Assembly (NCBI GenBank): GCA_963678235.1 | Contig: OY782766.1 | Location: 4,402,001 to 4,466,000 of the forward strand | Direction: 5' to 3' | Length of the DNA: 64,000 nucleotides | From: JABMQB01 sp963678235 | Lineage (GTDB): Bacteria; Bacteroidota; Bacteroidia; Bacteroidales; Prolixibacteraceae | Shown: positions 9,287 to 18,499 of the stretch, piece by piece | How the letters are laid out: the number at the start of each line of letters is the position of its first letter | Numbering within the stretch: position 1 is the stretch's first letter | Program-made: the position numbers and the translations under genes | Notes under the pieces: model-generated | What the model was told of the DNA's origin: nothing | What the model saw: the letters and a program-made list of their open reading frames with translations, nothing else | The model's database searches: none

Positions 9287-10446
9287 TGATCAAGGGAAAA
9301 TATATTCAACGTTTTAAAGAACTGGAAACGCCTTTTTATTTCTACGATCTTGAGTTGCTAAATGAAACTCTGCAGAAAGTAAAAAAGGCAAGTGATAAGT
9401 ATGGATATATTTTGAATTTTGCACTAAAAGCCAATAATAACGATGCGGTTCTTTCCACCATTCAGCAATATGGCATTGGTGCAGATTGTGTGAGTGGCAA
9501 TGAAATCACCAAATCAATTAATCTGGGTTTTCCCGCAAAAAAAATCGCATTTGCAGGAGTTGGTAAAACCGATCAGGAAATCATAACCGGGCTCAAAAAT
9601 AGTATCTTTAGCTTTAATTGTGAGTCGATCCATGAAATGGAGGTAATTAATGAAATTGCCAAAAGCATGGGTAAAATTGCTCCAATTGCCATCAGGATTA
9701 ATCCGGATGTAGATCCCAAAACCCATAAATTTATTTCTACAGGACTTAAGGAAAGTAAGTTTGGGATTAACCATTGGGATTTTGAGGATGTTGCAAAAAC
9801 CATTAGCAAGAGTTCCAATTTAAAATTAACCGGAATCCATTTTCATGTAGGGAGCCAGATTACCGATATCAATGTTTTCAAACAACTTAGCCTGAAAATA
9901 AATTTGATTCAGGAATGGTTTGACAAGCATGGTTTCACGCTAGAACACGTAAATGTTGGCGGTGGTTTTGGCATCGATTACCAAGATCCTGAAGCAAACC
10001 TAATCCCCGATTTTGATTCATATTTCGAAGCATTTCACAATAATATTCAATTAAAAGAAGGGCAGGAGCTTCATTTTGAACTGGGGCGTTCGCTGGTGGC
10101 ACAATGTGGCTATTTTATCACAAAAGTACTATTTCTGAAAAAAGGATTGAACAGCGATTTCCTTATTGTTGATGGTGGTATGAACGATTTACTGAGGCCA
10201 ATGCTTTATCAGGCATACCACAAAATTTCTTCGCTTTCAAGATCAGGGGAAAACAAAATGTACAACGTTGTGGGCCCTGTTTGCGAATCGACCGATATTT
10301 TTCAGAAAGACGTTCCATTGCCGGAATCAAAACGAGGCGATCTGTTGGCTATTCATTCGGCAGGGGCTTATTGCGAAGTGATGGCTTCAACATATAACAT
10401 GCGGAACCTTATAAAAGCTTACAACTCCGATTCAATATTTGGATAG
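9286..10446 (+). CDS. lysA: Diaminopimelate decarboxylase
   Basis: 386 residues, a fold-type III PLP enzyme that converts meso-diaminopimelate to L-lysine. The PLP lysine is in FALKANNN (K48), the phosphate-binding GGGFGID and the intersubunit active-site cysteine in GPVCESTD are visible, and HFELGRSLVA marks the second domain. It is slightly shorter than many homologues but complete. It is coupled to lysC by a one-base overlap, which supports the DAP/lysine role over an ornithine or arginine decarboxylase. Confidence 0.95.
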   Translation: MIKGKYIQRFKELETPFYFYDLELLNETLQKVKKASDKYGYILNFALKANNNDAVLSTIQQYGIGADCVSGNEITKSINLGFPAKKIAFAGVGKTDQEIITGLKNSIFSFNCESIHEMEVINEIAKSMGKIAPIAIRINPDVDPKTHKFISTGLKESKFGINHWDFEDVAKTISKSSNLKLTGIHFHVGSQITDINVFKQLSLKINLIQEWFDKHGFTLEHVNVGGGFGIDYQDPEANLIPDFDSYFEAFHNNIQLKEGQELHFELGRSLVAQCGYFITKVLFLKKGLNSDFLIVDGGMNDLLRPMLYQAYHKISSLSRSGENKMYNVVGPVCESTDIFQKDVPLPESKRGDLLAIHSAGAYCEVMASTYNMRNLIKAYNSDSIFG

Positions 10447-10589
10447 TTGTATTATTCCGTCTGTATAGGCATGTTTTGTTTGTAATTGTTTATTTTATAT
10501 ATAATTGATAAAAGCCTATTTTCGATTCAGATCGGAATTATTACAGCTACCTTCAGATTCCTTAAATATTAAATATGTAATTTGCACAG

Positions 10590-10663
10590 GAGTGCAGAGA
10601 TATGAGTATTGAGAATAAACTAAAATGAAGTTTTTTAATCTTGATATCCAGTACTTAATACTC
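10590..10663. repeat. Dispersed imperfect palindrome, copy A
   Basis: The segment begins GAGTGCAGAGATATGAG and contains arms GAGTATTGAG and CTTAATACTC separated by about 36 bases. Its first 27 bases match 24 of 27 bases of the segment at 15299. It lies in the 343-base gap after lysA, which otherwise holds only AT-rich DNA before the small lipoprotein gene. The origin may be a REP/MITE-like intergenic repeat. Confidence 0.5.
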
Positions 10664-10789
10664 TTTTCTATTTGAGTTTCCTTCAGTTTTAAACCTATAT
10701 AAATCTAATGCTTAGAAATTGAGCCAAATAACATTTTTGTTCATAATATGTTTTTTGTTTTTCATTGAAAAGCCATAAAACAATACGAT

Positions 10790-10912
10790 ATGAAAACAAG
10801 CAAACTTAAATGGGTACTTCCCTTTTTATTCCTTTTTATATTTTCAGGTTGCGACGATGAATTTGGTTTTGTTTATATGGTGCTTGACCGAAAAAGGTTC
10901 ACGAAACACTAA
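10790..10912 (+). CDS. Tiny lipoprotein (40 residues)
   Basis: An ATG-started frame codes for 40 residues with a textbook lipoprotein signal: KLK, then WVLPFLFLFIFSGC with the lipid-acceptor cysteine at position 21. Only 19 residues follow (DDEFGFVYM…RFTKH). Its TAA overlaps the stop codon of the convergent hydrolase gene by three bases. No Shine-Dalgarno sequence is evident, as is common in this phylum. It could be an entericidin-like small lipoprotein, a remnant, or a chance frame; the intact signal argues for the first. Confidence 0.45.
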   Translation: MKTSKLKWVLPFLFLFIFSGCDDEFGFVYMVLDRKRFTKH

Positions 10913-11676
10913 AACGAATAAACCTCACCCGCTTCGTACCTTGATGTGAGTCGGACTTCAAATTCTGGTTCAAATTTTTGTAAAAGGTTATATGCTATTT
11001 CGGGTGCGTTATTTTCTCCTGACAGGTGACTGAGATAAACACACTTTAAGTTTTCCCCGGCATGGTTTTCAAGCAAGGCATAAGCCTGATCGTTTGATAA
11101 ATGCCCCACATCAGATGCAATCCTTCGTTTAAGGTAATATGGGTAACTGCCGTTTTGCAACATTTCTACGTCGTAATTTGTCTCCAGAAATATTGCATTG
11201 CAGTGTTGTAAATGCGAGATTAAATTATCGCAAGGTGTGCCAATGTCTGTGAAAACACCAATGTTTTTATCCTTGTACTCCACCCTAAATGAGCATGGCT
11301 CAACGGCATCGTGGTTTTTCAGGAATGAATGAATTTTAAAAGGTCCAATTTCAATCCTATCCCCCGGTTCGAAAGTCCATGCAGCATCGGGTTTGTAGGT
11401 ATAATACAAGGCATCCAAAGTTTTAGGTGTAAAATAGCCCGGGATATCCAGTTTTTTACATAAAACACGGGTTCCCCTCACGTGGTCGCCATGTTCATGT
11501 GTAATAAAAACAGCCCTGAGTTTCTGAGGGTCAAGGTTACGTTCTTTCATCCGTTTAAGGATCTTTTTGGTAGTAATCCCTGCATCGATTAATATGGCAT
11601 CCTCTTCATTGCCAATATAGTAGCAATTTCCGTTGCTCCCCGAAGCGATTGCGCATATTGTAACCTTATCACTCAT
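10909..11676 (-). CDS. MBL-fold metallo-hydrolase, WalJ/VicX (YycJ) type
   Basis: 255 residues from the ATG at 11676 (MSDKVTICAIASGSNGNCYY); a TTG four codons upstream is less likely. The metallo-beta-lactamase zinc motif HEHGDH, the later aspartate in VFTDIG and a C-terminal histidine in CVYLSHLSGENN are all present. The SGSNGN opening is characteristic of the YycJ branch, predicted 5'-exonucleases linked in Firmicutes to cell-wall/division signalling. It is followed downstream only by the convergent tiny lipoprotein. The isochorismatase gene lies 18 bases upstream, so they are likely one operon. Confidence 0.88.
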   Translation of the reverse strand: MSDKVTICAIASGSNGNCYYIGNEEDAILIDAGITTKKILKRMKERNLDPQKLRAVFITHEHGDHVRGTRVLCKKLDIPGYFTPKTLDALYYTYKPDAAWTFEPGDRIEIGPFKIHSFLKNHDAVEPCSFRVEYKDKNIGVFTDIGTPCDNLISHLQHCNAIFLETNYDVEMLQNGSYPYYLKRRIASDVGHLSNDQAYALLENHAGENLKCVYLSHLSGENNAPEIAYNLLQKFEPEFEVRLTSRYEAGEVYSF

Positions 11677-11694
11677 TTCAGTAAGCAACTAATT

Positions 11695-12237
11695 TTATTT
11701 GACGAGTTTTGAAATTGCCCTGAATTCTTCGGCACTTGACGACCTGGTTAGTTCAAACAAAATGGATTCGTACGATGTAATCATAATATTTTCGAACCTG
11801 AACCGTTCTTTGGCAAGTTCAATATTTGCCTCCGACCTTGACGAAACACAGTCCGTCACCACAATTGGGTTATAGCCTGCATCTTTTAAATCAACTGCAG
11901 TTTGTAAAACGCAAACATGTGCCTCAATCCCACAAATTAGCAAGTTTTTTCGGTCGCTGTTTTTCAACTTTGCCAATATATTTTCATCATCACAACAGCT
12001 AAAATCCCTCTTTTCCAGATAACTAAAATCAGGTAAACAAGATCGGATTTCTTCCACTGTTTCACCAAGCCCTTTTGTATATTGCTGAGAAATGGTAATT
12101 GGTATTCCCAGTTCGTTGAGTCCGCTAATTAATATGCGCGAATTTTTCACCAATTGTTCTTTTTGAAACATCACAGGCAATAATCTTTCCTGAATATCTA
12201 TCACCAATCCCAGGGTATTTTCTTTTAAAATCCTCAT
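11695..12237 (-). CDS. Isochorismatase-family cysteine hydrolase
   Basis: 180 residues. It opens with GLVIDIQERLLP, which supplies the catalytic aspartate. A lysine in FSYLEKRDFSCC and the nucleophile cysteine in GIEAHVCVLQT complete the D-K-C triad of the isochorismatase-like superfamily. Members hydrolyse amides or enol ethers (nicotinamide, carbamates, isochorismate). The substrate cannot be deduced. It lies 10 bases from the SIS-domain gene upstream. Confidence 0.88.
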   Translation of the reverse strand: MRILKENTLGLVIDIQERLLPVMFQKEQLVKNSRILISGLNELGIPITISQQYTKGLGETVEEIRSCLPDFSYLEKRDFSCCDDENILAKLKNSDRKNLLICGIEAHVCVLQTAVDLKDAGYNPIVVTDCVSSRSEANIELAKERFRFENIMITSYESILFELTRSSSAEEFRAISKLVK

Positions 12238-12247
12238 TCAATTAAAT

Positions 12248-12856
12248 TTATCCTTTTCTACTTTGTGCTCTCGATTTATCCCCTAAATATCCGCCATGGT
12301 GACGTTTTGCATATTCTTCGTTGGTGAAATTTATCCGTTTCATCATCGAAACAACCAATGCATCACCAATCACAGTCATCACGGTAGTTGAGGTACTGGG
12401 GGTTAATCCCAAAGGGCATACCTCGTCTGGGTTTCCTGTATTTAGAAATGCGTCGGCAACTTTTACAAGTTCACCATTCTTATTACTTGATATTAAAATT
12501 ATTGGCAGGTTTTTGTATAAATTGTCTGCCAGATGAACCAGTTCAATAATTTCCCTGGTTTTTCCGGAATTTGAAATTAGAAGAAGTACGTCGTTTTTTT
12601 GAACCACACCAAGATCCCCATGTTGCGAGTCGCTGGGGTGCAGAAATACTGCGGGCGTGCCGGTTGAACTAAATGTGGTGGCCATGTTTAATGCTATTTG
12701 CCCTGCTTTTCCCATGCCGCTGGCAATTATTTTCCCATTCAGTTCATGCACACGCTTATAAATAATGTCCAAAGCTTTATTAAACTCTTCCGTAACCGGA
12801 ATGTTACGAATAGCATTGGCTTCTTTTTCAAATACATCTTTTATAATATCCAGCAT
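12248..12856 (-). CDS. Stand-alone SIS-domain sugar-phosphate isomerase (KpsF/GutQ-like, no CBS)
   Basis: 202 residues forming a single SIS domain: IASGMGKAGQIA, the serine-rich LLISNSGKTREI and the C-terminal PSTSTTVMTVIGDAL…HHGGYLGDKSR match KdsD/KpsF arabinose-5-phosphate isomerases. Those enzymes make the precursor of the lipopolysaccharide sugar Kdo. Typical KdsD proteins are ~320 residues with two CBS domains; here the protein stops after the SIS domain. It is the first gene of a likely three-gene operon with the isochorismatase and the WalJ-like hydrolase. Confidence 0.82.
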   Translation of the reverse strand: MLDIIKDVFEKEANAIRNIPVTEEFNKALDIIYKRVHELNGKIIASGMGKAGQIALNMATTFSSTGTPAVFLHPSDSQHGDLGVVQKNDVLLLISNSGKTREIIELVHLADNLYKNLPIILISSNKNGELVKVADAFLNTGNPDEVCPLGLTPSTSTTVMTVIGDALVVSMMKRINFTNEEYAKRHHGGYLGDKSRAQSRKG

Positions 12857-13122
12857 TTGCTTCGTTTAAAATGTTGGCGCAAAGCTAATGGTTTTATTTG
12901 ATCTTTCCACAGGATAATGTAGCCCATAAGATTAAAATAATATCGCAAAAGTGTGACAGGAAAGCTTTATTTGAATTGAATAATTATTTACATAATATTC
13001 ATATTTATGCAATTAAAACTGTTTAAGGTCATATAAAATCGACCTATCCAAGTAGGTAGATTCTTAAATATATTTAATACTTTTAAGCAATCAAATATAT
13101 TTCTATAATTCAAAATTAGAAA

Positions 13123-14256
13123 ATGAAAATTCACGAATATCAAGCCCGAAATTTATTTAGGAAGTACGGGATTCCTGTTCCAGACGATGTGCTATGTTAT
13201 ACAGTAAAAGACGTTGAAGAAAATGTTCCAGACGATGGAAAACTAAAAGTTGTAAAAGCCCAGGTTCATGTTGGGGGGCGCGGTAAAGCAGGTGGCGTTA
13301 AACTCGCAAAAACCAAAGCCGAAGCTGTTGAAAAAGCTGGTCAGATTTTAGGAATGGACATCAAAGGATTAACTGTTGAAAAAGTGCTTGTTGCTGATGC
13401 TGTTGACATTGAAAAAGAGTTTTATGTTAGTTTTATAAACGACAGGAATTCAAAGTCGGTGACTTTAATGGCCAGTGCCGAAGGTGGTGTTGAGATTGAA
13501 GAAGTGGCCAGGGTTTCACCTGAAAAAATTATTAAACTTCCGATTGATCCATTAACCGGATTAATGGACTTTCAAGCGAGGGCAGTGGCGTTGAAACTTT
13601 TTGGGGACATAAAACAAGCCAGGCAGGCAGCTGTAATCCTTCAAAAATTGTACAAGCTTTATGTGGAAACGGATTCTTCACTGGCTGAAATAAACCCGCT
13701 GGTTTTAACTCCGGATAAACAAGTGATGGCAATTGATGGCAAAATGAATTTCGATGATAACGCGCTTTATCGTCAAAAGGAAATCCTTGAAATGAGGGAA
13801 GTGACGGCGGATGAGCAAAAAGAGATTGATGCCAATGAAAATGGCCTTTCATATATTAAACTTGACGGAAATATTGGTTGTATGGTTAATGGTGCCGGAT
13901 TGGCAATGGCAACCATGGATATGATTAAATTATATGGTGGCGAACCTGCCAATTTCCTTGATATTGGTGGTAGTTCAAACCCTGAAAAAGTAATCGAGGC
14001 GATGAATATCCTTTTAAGCGATAGAAATGTAACCGCTGTGATGATTAATATTTTTGGGGGGATTACACGATGCGACGATGTGGCGCGCGGATTAATTATT
14101 GCGTTGGATCAAATTAAAACAGATATTCCGATTGTTGTCCGCTTATCAGGTACAAATGCCGAAGAAGGCTTGGAATTGTTAAAAAGCACAGGCTTGCCAA
14201 CCGTAAGCACCATGAGTGAAGCCGCAAAAACGGCCATTGAATTAAGCAAAAATTAA
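13123..14256 (+). CDS. sucC: Succinyl-CoA synthetase (ADP/GDP-forming), beta subunit
   Basis: 377 residues. The ATP-grasp domain starts MKIHEYQARNLFRKYGIPVP; VKAQVHVGGRGKAGGVK is the nucleotide-binding region, and EINPLV and GCMVNGAGLAM (CoA-ligase domain) follow. It catalyses the reversible, nucleotide-forming conversion of succinyl-CoA to succinate in the TCA cycle together with SucD, encoded 35 bases downstream. The 266-base upstream gap holds AT-rich promoter DNA and a small inverted repeat (ACCTA-N6-TAGGT near 13043-13058). Confidence 0.97.
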   Translation: MKIHEYQARNLFRKYGIPVPDDVLCYTVKDVEENVPDDGKLKVVKAQVHVGGRGKAGGVKLAKTKAEAVEKAGQILGMDIKGLTVEKVLVADAVDIEKEFYVSFINDRNSKSVTLMASAEGGVEIEEVARVSPEKIIKLPIDPLTGLMDFQARAVALKLFGDIKQARQAAVILQKLYKLYVETDSSLAEINPLVLTPDKQVMAIDGKMNFDDNALYRQKEILEMREVTADEQKEIDANENGLSYIKLDGNIGCMVNGAGLAMATMDMIKLYGGEPANFLDIGGSSNPEKVIEAMNILLSDRNVTAVMINIFGGITRCDDVARGLIIALDQIKTDIPIVVRLSGTNAEEGLELLKSTGLPTVSTMSEAAKTAIELSKN

Positions 14257-14291
14257 GCGGTTTCTGAAACTGTGAATCAAAAGTAAATAGA

Positions 14292-15164
14292 ATGAGTATT
14301 TTAATTAATAAAGATACAAAGTTAGTGGTTCAGGGAATCACAGGGCGTGACGGAGGGTTTCATGCCAAAAAAATGATGGAATATGGAACGAATATCGTAG
14401 CTGGTGTTTCTCCGGGCAAAGGAGGTCAGGAAGTTAACGGTGTACCGATATTTGATACCGTTGAACAAGCGGTTAAAGCAACCGGGGCCAACGTTTCCAT
14501 AATTTTTGTGCCTGCACCTTTTGCTGCCGATGCAATTTTAGAAGCCAGTTATGCAGGAGCCGAGTTAGTTGTTTGTATTACCGAACATGTACCTCAGTTG
14601 GATATGATCAGGGTAATGCCTTCGCTTAAAAAGAATGGTACGAAATTGATTGGACCCAATTGCCCTGGATTAATCACTCCCGACGAATCGTTAATTGGAA
14701 TCCTACCTGCATCAATATTCAAAAAAGGAAATGTTGGTTTAATAAGCCGAAGTGGCACCTTAACTTACGAAGTGGTTAATATGCTTACCCATAGTAATTT
14801 AGGACAGACGACTTGTGTAGGTATTGGCGGAGACCCTGTTGCCGGATTATATTTTGTCGATTTGCTCGAGATGTATGAAAACGATCCTGAAACCGATGCC
14901 GTTGTGCTAATTGGTGAAATTGGCGGGGATGCAGAAGAGCAAGCTGCACAATATATTAAAGATAAAATGACCAAGCCTGTGGTAGCATTTATCGCCGGGC
15001 AAACTGCTCCTCCGGGCAAACGAATGGGGCATGCAGGTGCAATTATTTCCAGCGGAAGTGGAACTGCAGAAGAAAAAATTAAATCTTTTTATTCTGCCGG
15101 GGTTCCAGTGGCGAAAGAACCATCAGAAATTCCGGGATTGGTGAAAGAAAAATTGGGATTGTAA
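14292..15164 (+). CDS. sucD: Succinyl-CoA synthetase, alpha subunit
   Basis: 290 residues, standard length. The CoA-binding Rossmann domain contains VQGITGRDGGFH; the ligase domain contains GPNCPG and GLISRSGTLTYE, and the phosphorylated histidine lies in MGHAGAIIS. It partners with SucC. A hairpin terminator lies 25 bases after its stop, so sucCD forms a two-gene operon. Confidence 0.97.
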   Translation: MSILINKDTKLVVQGITGRDGGFHAKKMMEYGTNIVAGVSPGKGGQEVNGVPIFDTVEQAVKATGANVSIIFVPAPFAADAILEASYAGAELVVCITEHVPQLDMIRVMPSLKKNGTKLIGPNCPGLITPDESLIGILPASIFKKGNVGLISRSGTLTYEVVNMLTHSNLGQTTCVGIGGDPVAGLYFVDLLEMYENDPETDAVVLIGEIGGDAEEQAAQYIKDKMTKPVVAFIAGQTAPPGKRMGHAGAIISSGSGTAEEKIKSFYSAGVPVAKEPSEIPGLVKEKLGL

Positions 15165-15188
15165 AATATCGCAAATATAAAATTCCTG

Positions 15189-15225
15189 AAGCCATTGGTT
15201 ACTAAGCCAGTGGCTTTTGTTTTTC
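15189..15225 (+). terminator. Rho-independent terminator of sucCD
   Basis: AAGCCA at 15189-15194 pairs with TGGCTT at 15211-15216, with a further inner GG/CC pair, followed by TTGTTTTT. Confidence 0.75.
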
Positions 15226-15298
15226 AAGTAGTGGTAATCCCAGACGTTTTGCCCACTATTTTTGTCCATTATTTCCCCATTTTAAATCAAGTAGATTT

Positions 15299-15361
15299 GA
15301 GTACAGAGATTTAAGTATTGAGAATTATTTTGCTTTCCTATATGCTCATTACTCAATACTC
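15299..15361. repeat. Dispersed imperfect palindrome, copy B
   Basis: It begins GAGTACAGAGATTTAAG and carries arms AGTATTGAG and CTCAATACT about 25 bases apart. It shares 24 of 27 bases with copy A at 10590 and has the same arm sequence on the right side. It lies in the 287-base gap between convergent sucD and the MBOAT gene, outside the sucD terminator. Confidence 0.5.
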
Positions 15362-15451
15362 GTATCTGACTTGTCATTATTTCTTGAATATCATTCAACT
15401 TAAGTACTTCCAGTGAATGGTGGTTTAGTTAATAGCTGGCTAGTCAAAAGA

Positions 15452-16987
15452 TTAAAACCTGAAATAAATAAATGCCTGAAGTTCGGAATTGGCAACCTGG
15501 TAAAGAAATACCACTATCGATACAGTTACGATTAATTTTATAATTAGGTGAGATTTTATAAATGCTCCCCGTAGCTTTTCTTTCCATTTAACGGGTAGCC
15601 ATACAACAACAAAACCTAAAAACATTATACTGAAGGTGAGATAATATCCTTTTAATACTTCGGAGAAGATTTCAGGATTGAATTTATACTGTAACTGGTA
15701 AAAAAGTTGTCGCACTACTTCCCAGCTTGATGCCCGGAAAAATATCCATGCAAATGTTACCAGGTTAAAAGTGATAATAGTCCCAACAATTCTTCCGAAA
15801 CTAGAAGTAATGAGTTTTTTAGGGCTTATTTTTTCCCAAATTTTATCGAAAACCAAGCCGATTCCGTGTATTCCGCCCCAAACGATAAAACGCAGGTTAG
15901 CTCCATGCCATAAGCCGCCGAGTATCATCGTAATAAGAAGGTTAAGATATGTTCTGCCTTTCCCTTTTCGGTTGCCGCCCAACGGAATGTAGAGATAATC
16001 CCTTAGCCAAAGGGAAAGTGAAATATGCCAACGCCTCCAAAAATCCGATAAACTAAATGCTTTATACGGTTCGTTAAAGTTCACCGGAAGTTTGAATCCC
16101 ATTAAAAGGGCAATACCAATTGCAATATCCGTATAACCGGAAAAATCGCAGTAAATCTGAAGCGAATATCCGTAAACCGCAAAAAGGTTTTCGATGCCAG
16201 AGTAAGATAGGGGCGAGTTAAATACCCGGTCGACAAAGTTCACTGCAATAAAATCGGCAAAAAGGATTTTTTTGATCAGGCCTTTTAATACCAGAAAAAG
16301 TGCATGCCCAAATTCGGCTTTTGAGAGTTGGTACTTTTTATATAATTGTGGAATAAAGGAAGATGCCCTGACAATAGGACCCGCTACCAGTTGCGGAAAA
16401 AATGCAAGGTAAAAGCTGAAATCAAAAATGTTTTTTACCGGGACAACCCTTTTTTTATACACATCGACCACATAACTCAGTGCCTGAAATGTGTAGAAGG
16501 ATATTCCAACCGGAAGCAATATTTGTGAGACATTAAAAGCTGATCCTGTAAAGTTATTTTGCCATAAAATTAGCCAGTTAACAACTTCGTACTGTGTGTG
16601 GAACAGTTGGTTAAACGATTCGGTAAAAAAGTAAGCATATTTGAAATAGCCCAGGATTATAAGGTTGATAAGAATCCCAATATATAGGATAGTTTTCTTA
16701 CCAGATGAGTTTTTTATGAAGGATAAAAGTATGCCAATACTATAATTTAAAACCGAAGAAAAGACCAGAAGAAACAGGAACGATCCATTGGTTTTATAGT
16801 AAAGGAATAAGCTGATTACCAGCAGGTAAAAATTGCGAATAGGATTTTTTTTATAGAAAAAAGAATAAAGCCCCATGATTAAAACAAACAAAAACCAAAA
16901 CACAGGTCTTGTGTAAAGCAATGGCTGCTCCGGCGAATAAACCAGCATTTCCTGTATGATGTCTTTAATTGGCAAATTCATTTGCAA
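15452..16987 (-). CDS. MBOAT-family membrane O-acyltransferase
   Basis: 511 residues and about 11 hydrophobic segments. The conserved central block CDFSGYTDIAIGIALLMGF, the RRWHISLSLWLRDYLYIPLGG motif and the catalytic histidine region GGLWHGANLRFIVWGGIHG are diagnostic of AlgI-type MBOAT proteins. These move acyl (usually acetyl) groups across the membrane onto exopolysaccharide or cell-wall sugars. Its first 23 bases overlap the end of the upstream GDSL-like gene, the usual partner that transfers the group in the periplasm. The polymer modified is not known. Confidence 0.93.
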   Translation of the reverse strand: MQMNLPIKDIIQEMLVYSPEQPLLYTRPVFWFLFVLIMGLYSFFYKKNPIRNFYLLVISLFLYYKTNGSFLFLLVFSSVLNYSIGILLSFIKNSSGKKTILYIGILINLIILGYFKYAYFFTESFNQLFHTQYEVVNWLILWQNNFTGSAFNVSQILLPVGISFYTFQALSYVVDVYKKRVVPVKNIFDFSFYLAFFPQLVAGPIVRASSFIPQLYKKYQLSKAEFGHALFLVLKGLIKKILFADFIAVNFVDRVFNSPLSYSGIENLFAVYGYSLQIYCDFSGYTDIAIGIALLMGFKLPVNFNEPYKAFSLSDFWRRWHISLSLWLRDYLYIPLGGNRKGKGRTYLNLLITMILGGLWHGANLRFIVWGGIHGIGLVFDKIWEKISPKKLITSSFGRIVGTIITFNLVTFAWIFFRASSWEVVRQLFYQLQYKFNPEIFSEVLKGYYLTFSIMFLGFVVVWLPVKWKEKLRGAFIKSHLIIKLIVTVSIVVFLYQVANSELQAFIYFRF

Positions 16988-18425
16988 TAATTTCGTTTGC
17001 TATAGGTTGCTTTTCTTGTTCAACCAATCGATTGTACAAGAATATACCAACACCCGATGCTCCCAAAGGGGTAAAATGAACAAAATCTTTATTTCCCAAA
17101 GGTGGTATTTTTTTCACCCATTCAACCATGCTCCCTTCGCCGCCCATGGTTTCGTATAAATTCCAAAAGTCACAATTATTGGCGAGAGCTGCTTCTTTTT
17201 GTGCTTTCACAATGTCCGGGATATTGGCGTAAGAACTTAGGTTACCCTTGACCCGATGGGCCATATCCGATGTACTAATTAGCAATATCGGTACACCAGG
17301 AAGTTTTTGTTTCAGAAAACGGATATCGGTGGATATCATATCCCGATAAAAATTATAGTTGCCAGTAACGTTCGGCACCACATTGACACCATAATGCAAT
17401 ATCACAAACGAAGGCTTCAACAGCTTGGACATTTCCATATATTTGCTTGAATCTAACCTGGTAAATTCAGGCAATGATTTTCCCCTTAAGGCTATATTGT
17501 CAACCTGGATTCCGGTGGGTGTTTCAAGTGAAAGTCCGTAAATGATAAGCTCAGTATCGGTACTTAATTTTAATTCCAACAGATTTGGCTGATCCCCAAA
17601 GTTTAATTTTAATTCCTGGATTTTGGAACCTGAAATAAGTTCCTGCGAATAAACAGTTTTTCCGTTTTGAATAACATCCAAACTTGACATCCCGGAGGAT
17701 TGATAAAACATACGGACCATAGTGTATCCCTTCGCTTTAGAAGGATTTATGGTTTTAATTTTAATGAAGGAGCTTTCCAAACTGTCTTTTGAGTTTCTAT
17801 GTTTTTTAATTGAATAAGACTCGCACAGTATCCCGGCATTGAGGTTTTTACTTTTGCTTCCCACAACCGATGTTTTTTTCCAGTTCTTCGAAACCGACAT
17901 AATAAAATTGTTGGCAGAATTATATATATCCGTTATGGGTACTAGCCCTCTTCCAGAGCCGCCAAATTGCTGTTGAAGCCGATGCCTCAGAGTAGAAGTT
18001 ATACGGTCGTTTTCAATTTGGGAATCACCATAATATAAGATTCTTAACTGTTGTTTTGTGGAATCGTATTTCGATATTTGATCGATAAAATTATTCGTAT
18101 GGATTAAAGAATCAGCTTCTTTATAAGAGTTTTCCACGCTTTTATTTAATACGTCTTGATTTTGTGTATTTAATGAAGGGGCATTTTTTAGTACAATTTT
18201 CAGCACGGAGGAATCCTGAACCATCGAATCTGTTTTAGCTTTTTGGATAGCGACTGTGGTATCATTCTTTTGAACTGGCAACTCTGCAATAGAAACGGGT
18301 TCTAATTTTAGAAATCGGATATTTAATCCGAACACATTCCACCCTTCCTGTGGCGTAATCCACGAAAAAATGCCTAGAACAAGCAAAACTGTGGTAAAAT
18401 ACAAGAAGAGTTTAAAAGGCTTCAT
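16965..18425 (-). CDS. SGNH/GDSL-like periplasmic hydrolase or acyltransferase
   Basis: 486 residues with an N-terminal membrane anchor or signal (LFLYFTTVLLVLGIFSWI). A low-complexity stalk (~40-120) precedes an SGNH domain. The nucleophile serine is in YYGDSQIENDRIT, the oxyanion residues probably in HYGVN, and the Asp-His pair in DFVHFTPLG near the C-terminus. The 23-base overlap with the MBOAT gene indicates coupling. Together they resemble the AlgI/AlgX or PatA/PatB systems of polysaccharide or peptidoglycan O-acetylation. Confidence 0.87.
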   Translation of the reverse strand: MKPFKLFLYFTTVLLVLGIFSWITPQEGWNVFGLNIRFLKLEPVSIAELPVQKNDTTVAIQKAKTDSMVQDSSVLKIVLKNAPSLNTQNQDVLNKSVENSYKEADSLIHTNNFIDQISKYDSTKQQLRILYYGDSQIENDRITSTLRHRLQQQFGGSGRGLVPITDIYNSANNFIMSVSKNWKKTSVVGSKSKNLNAGILCESYSIKKHRNSKDSLESSFIKIKTINPSKAKGYTMVRMFYQSSGMSSLDVIQNGKTVYSQELISGSKIQELKLNFGDQPNLLELKLSTDTELIIYGLSLETPTGIQVDNIALRGKSLPEFTRLDSSKYMEMSKLLKPSFVILHYGVNVVPNVTGNYNFYRDMISTDIRFLKQKLPGVPILLISTSDMAHRVKGNLSSYANIPDIVKAQKEAALANNCDFWNLYETMGGEGSMVEWVKKIPPLGNKDFVHFTPLGASGVGIFLYNRLVEQEKQPIANEIIANEFAN

Positions 18426-18499
18426 AAAAGAATTTAAGTTGAGAGTTAAAAGATAGTGAAAAAAATACGTTCACTTATTTGTTTTACACTCAATATGGG

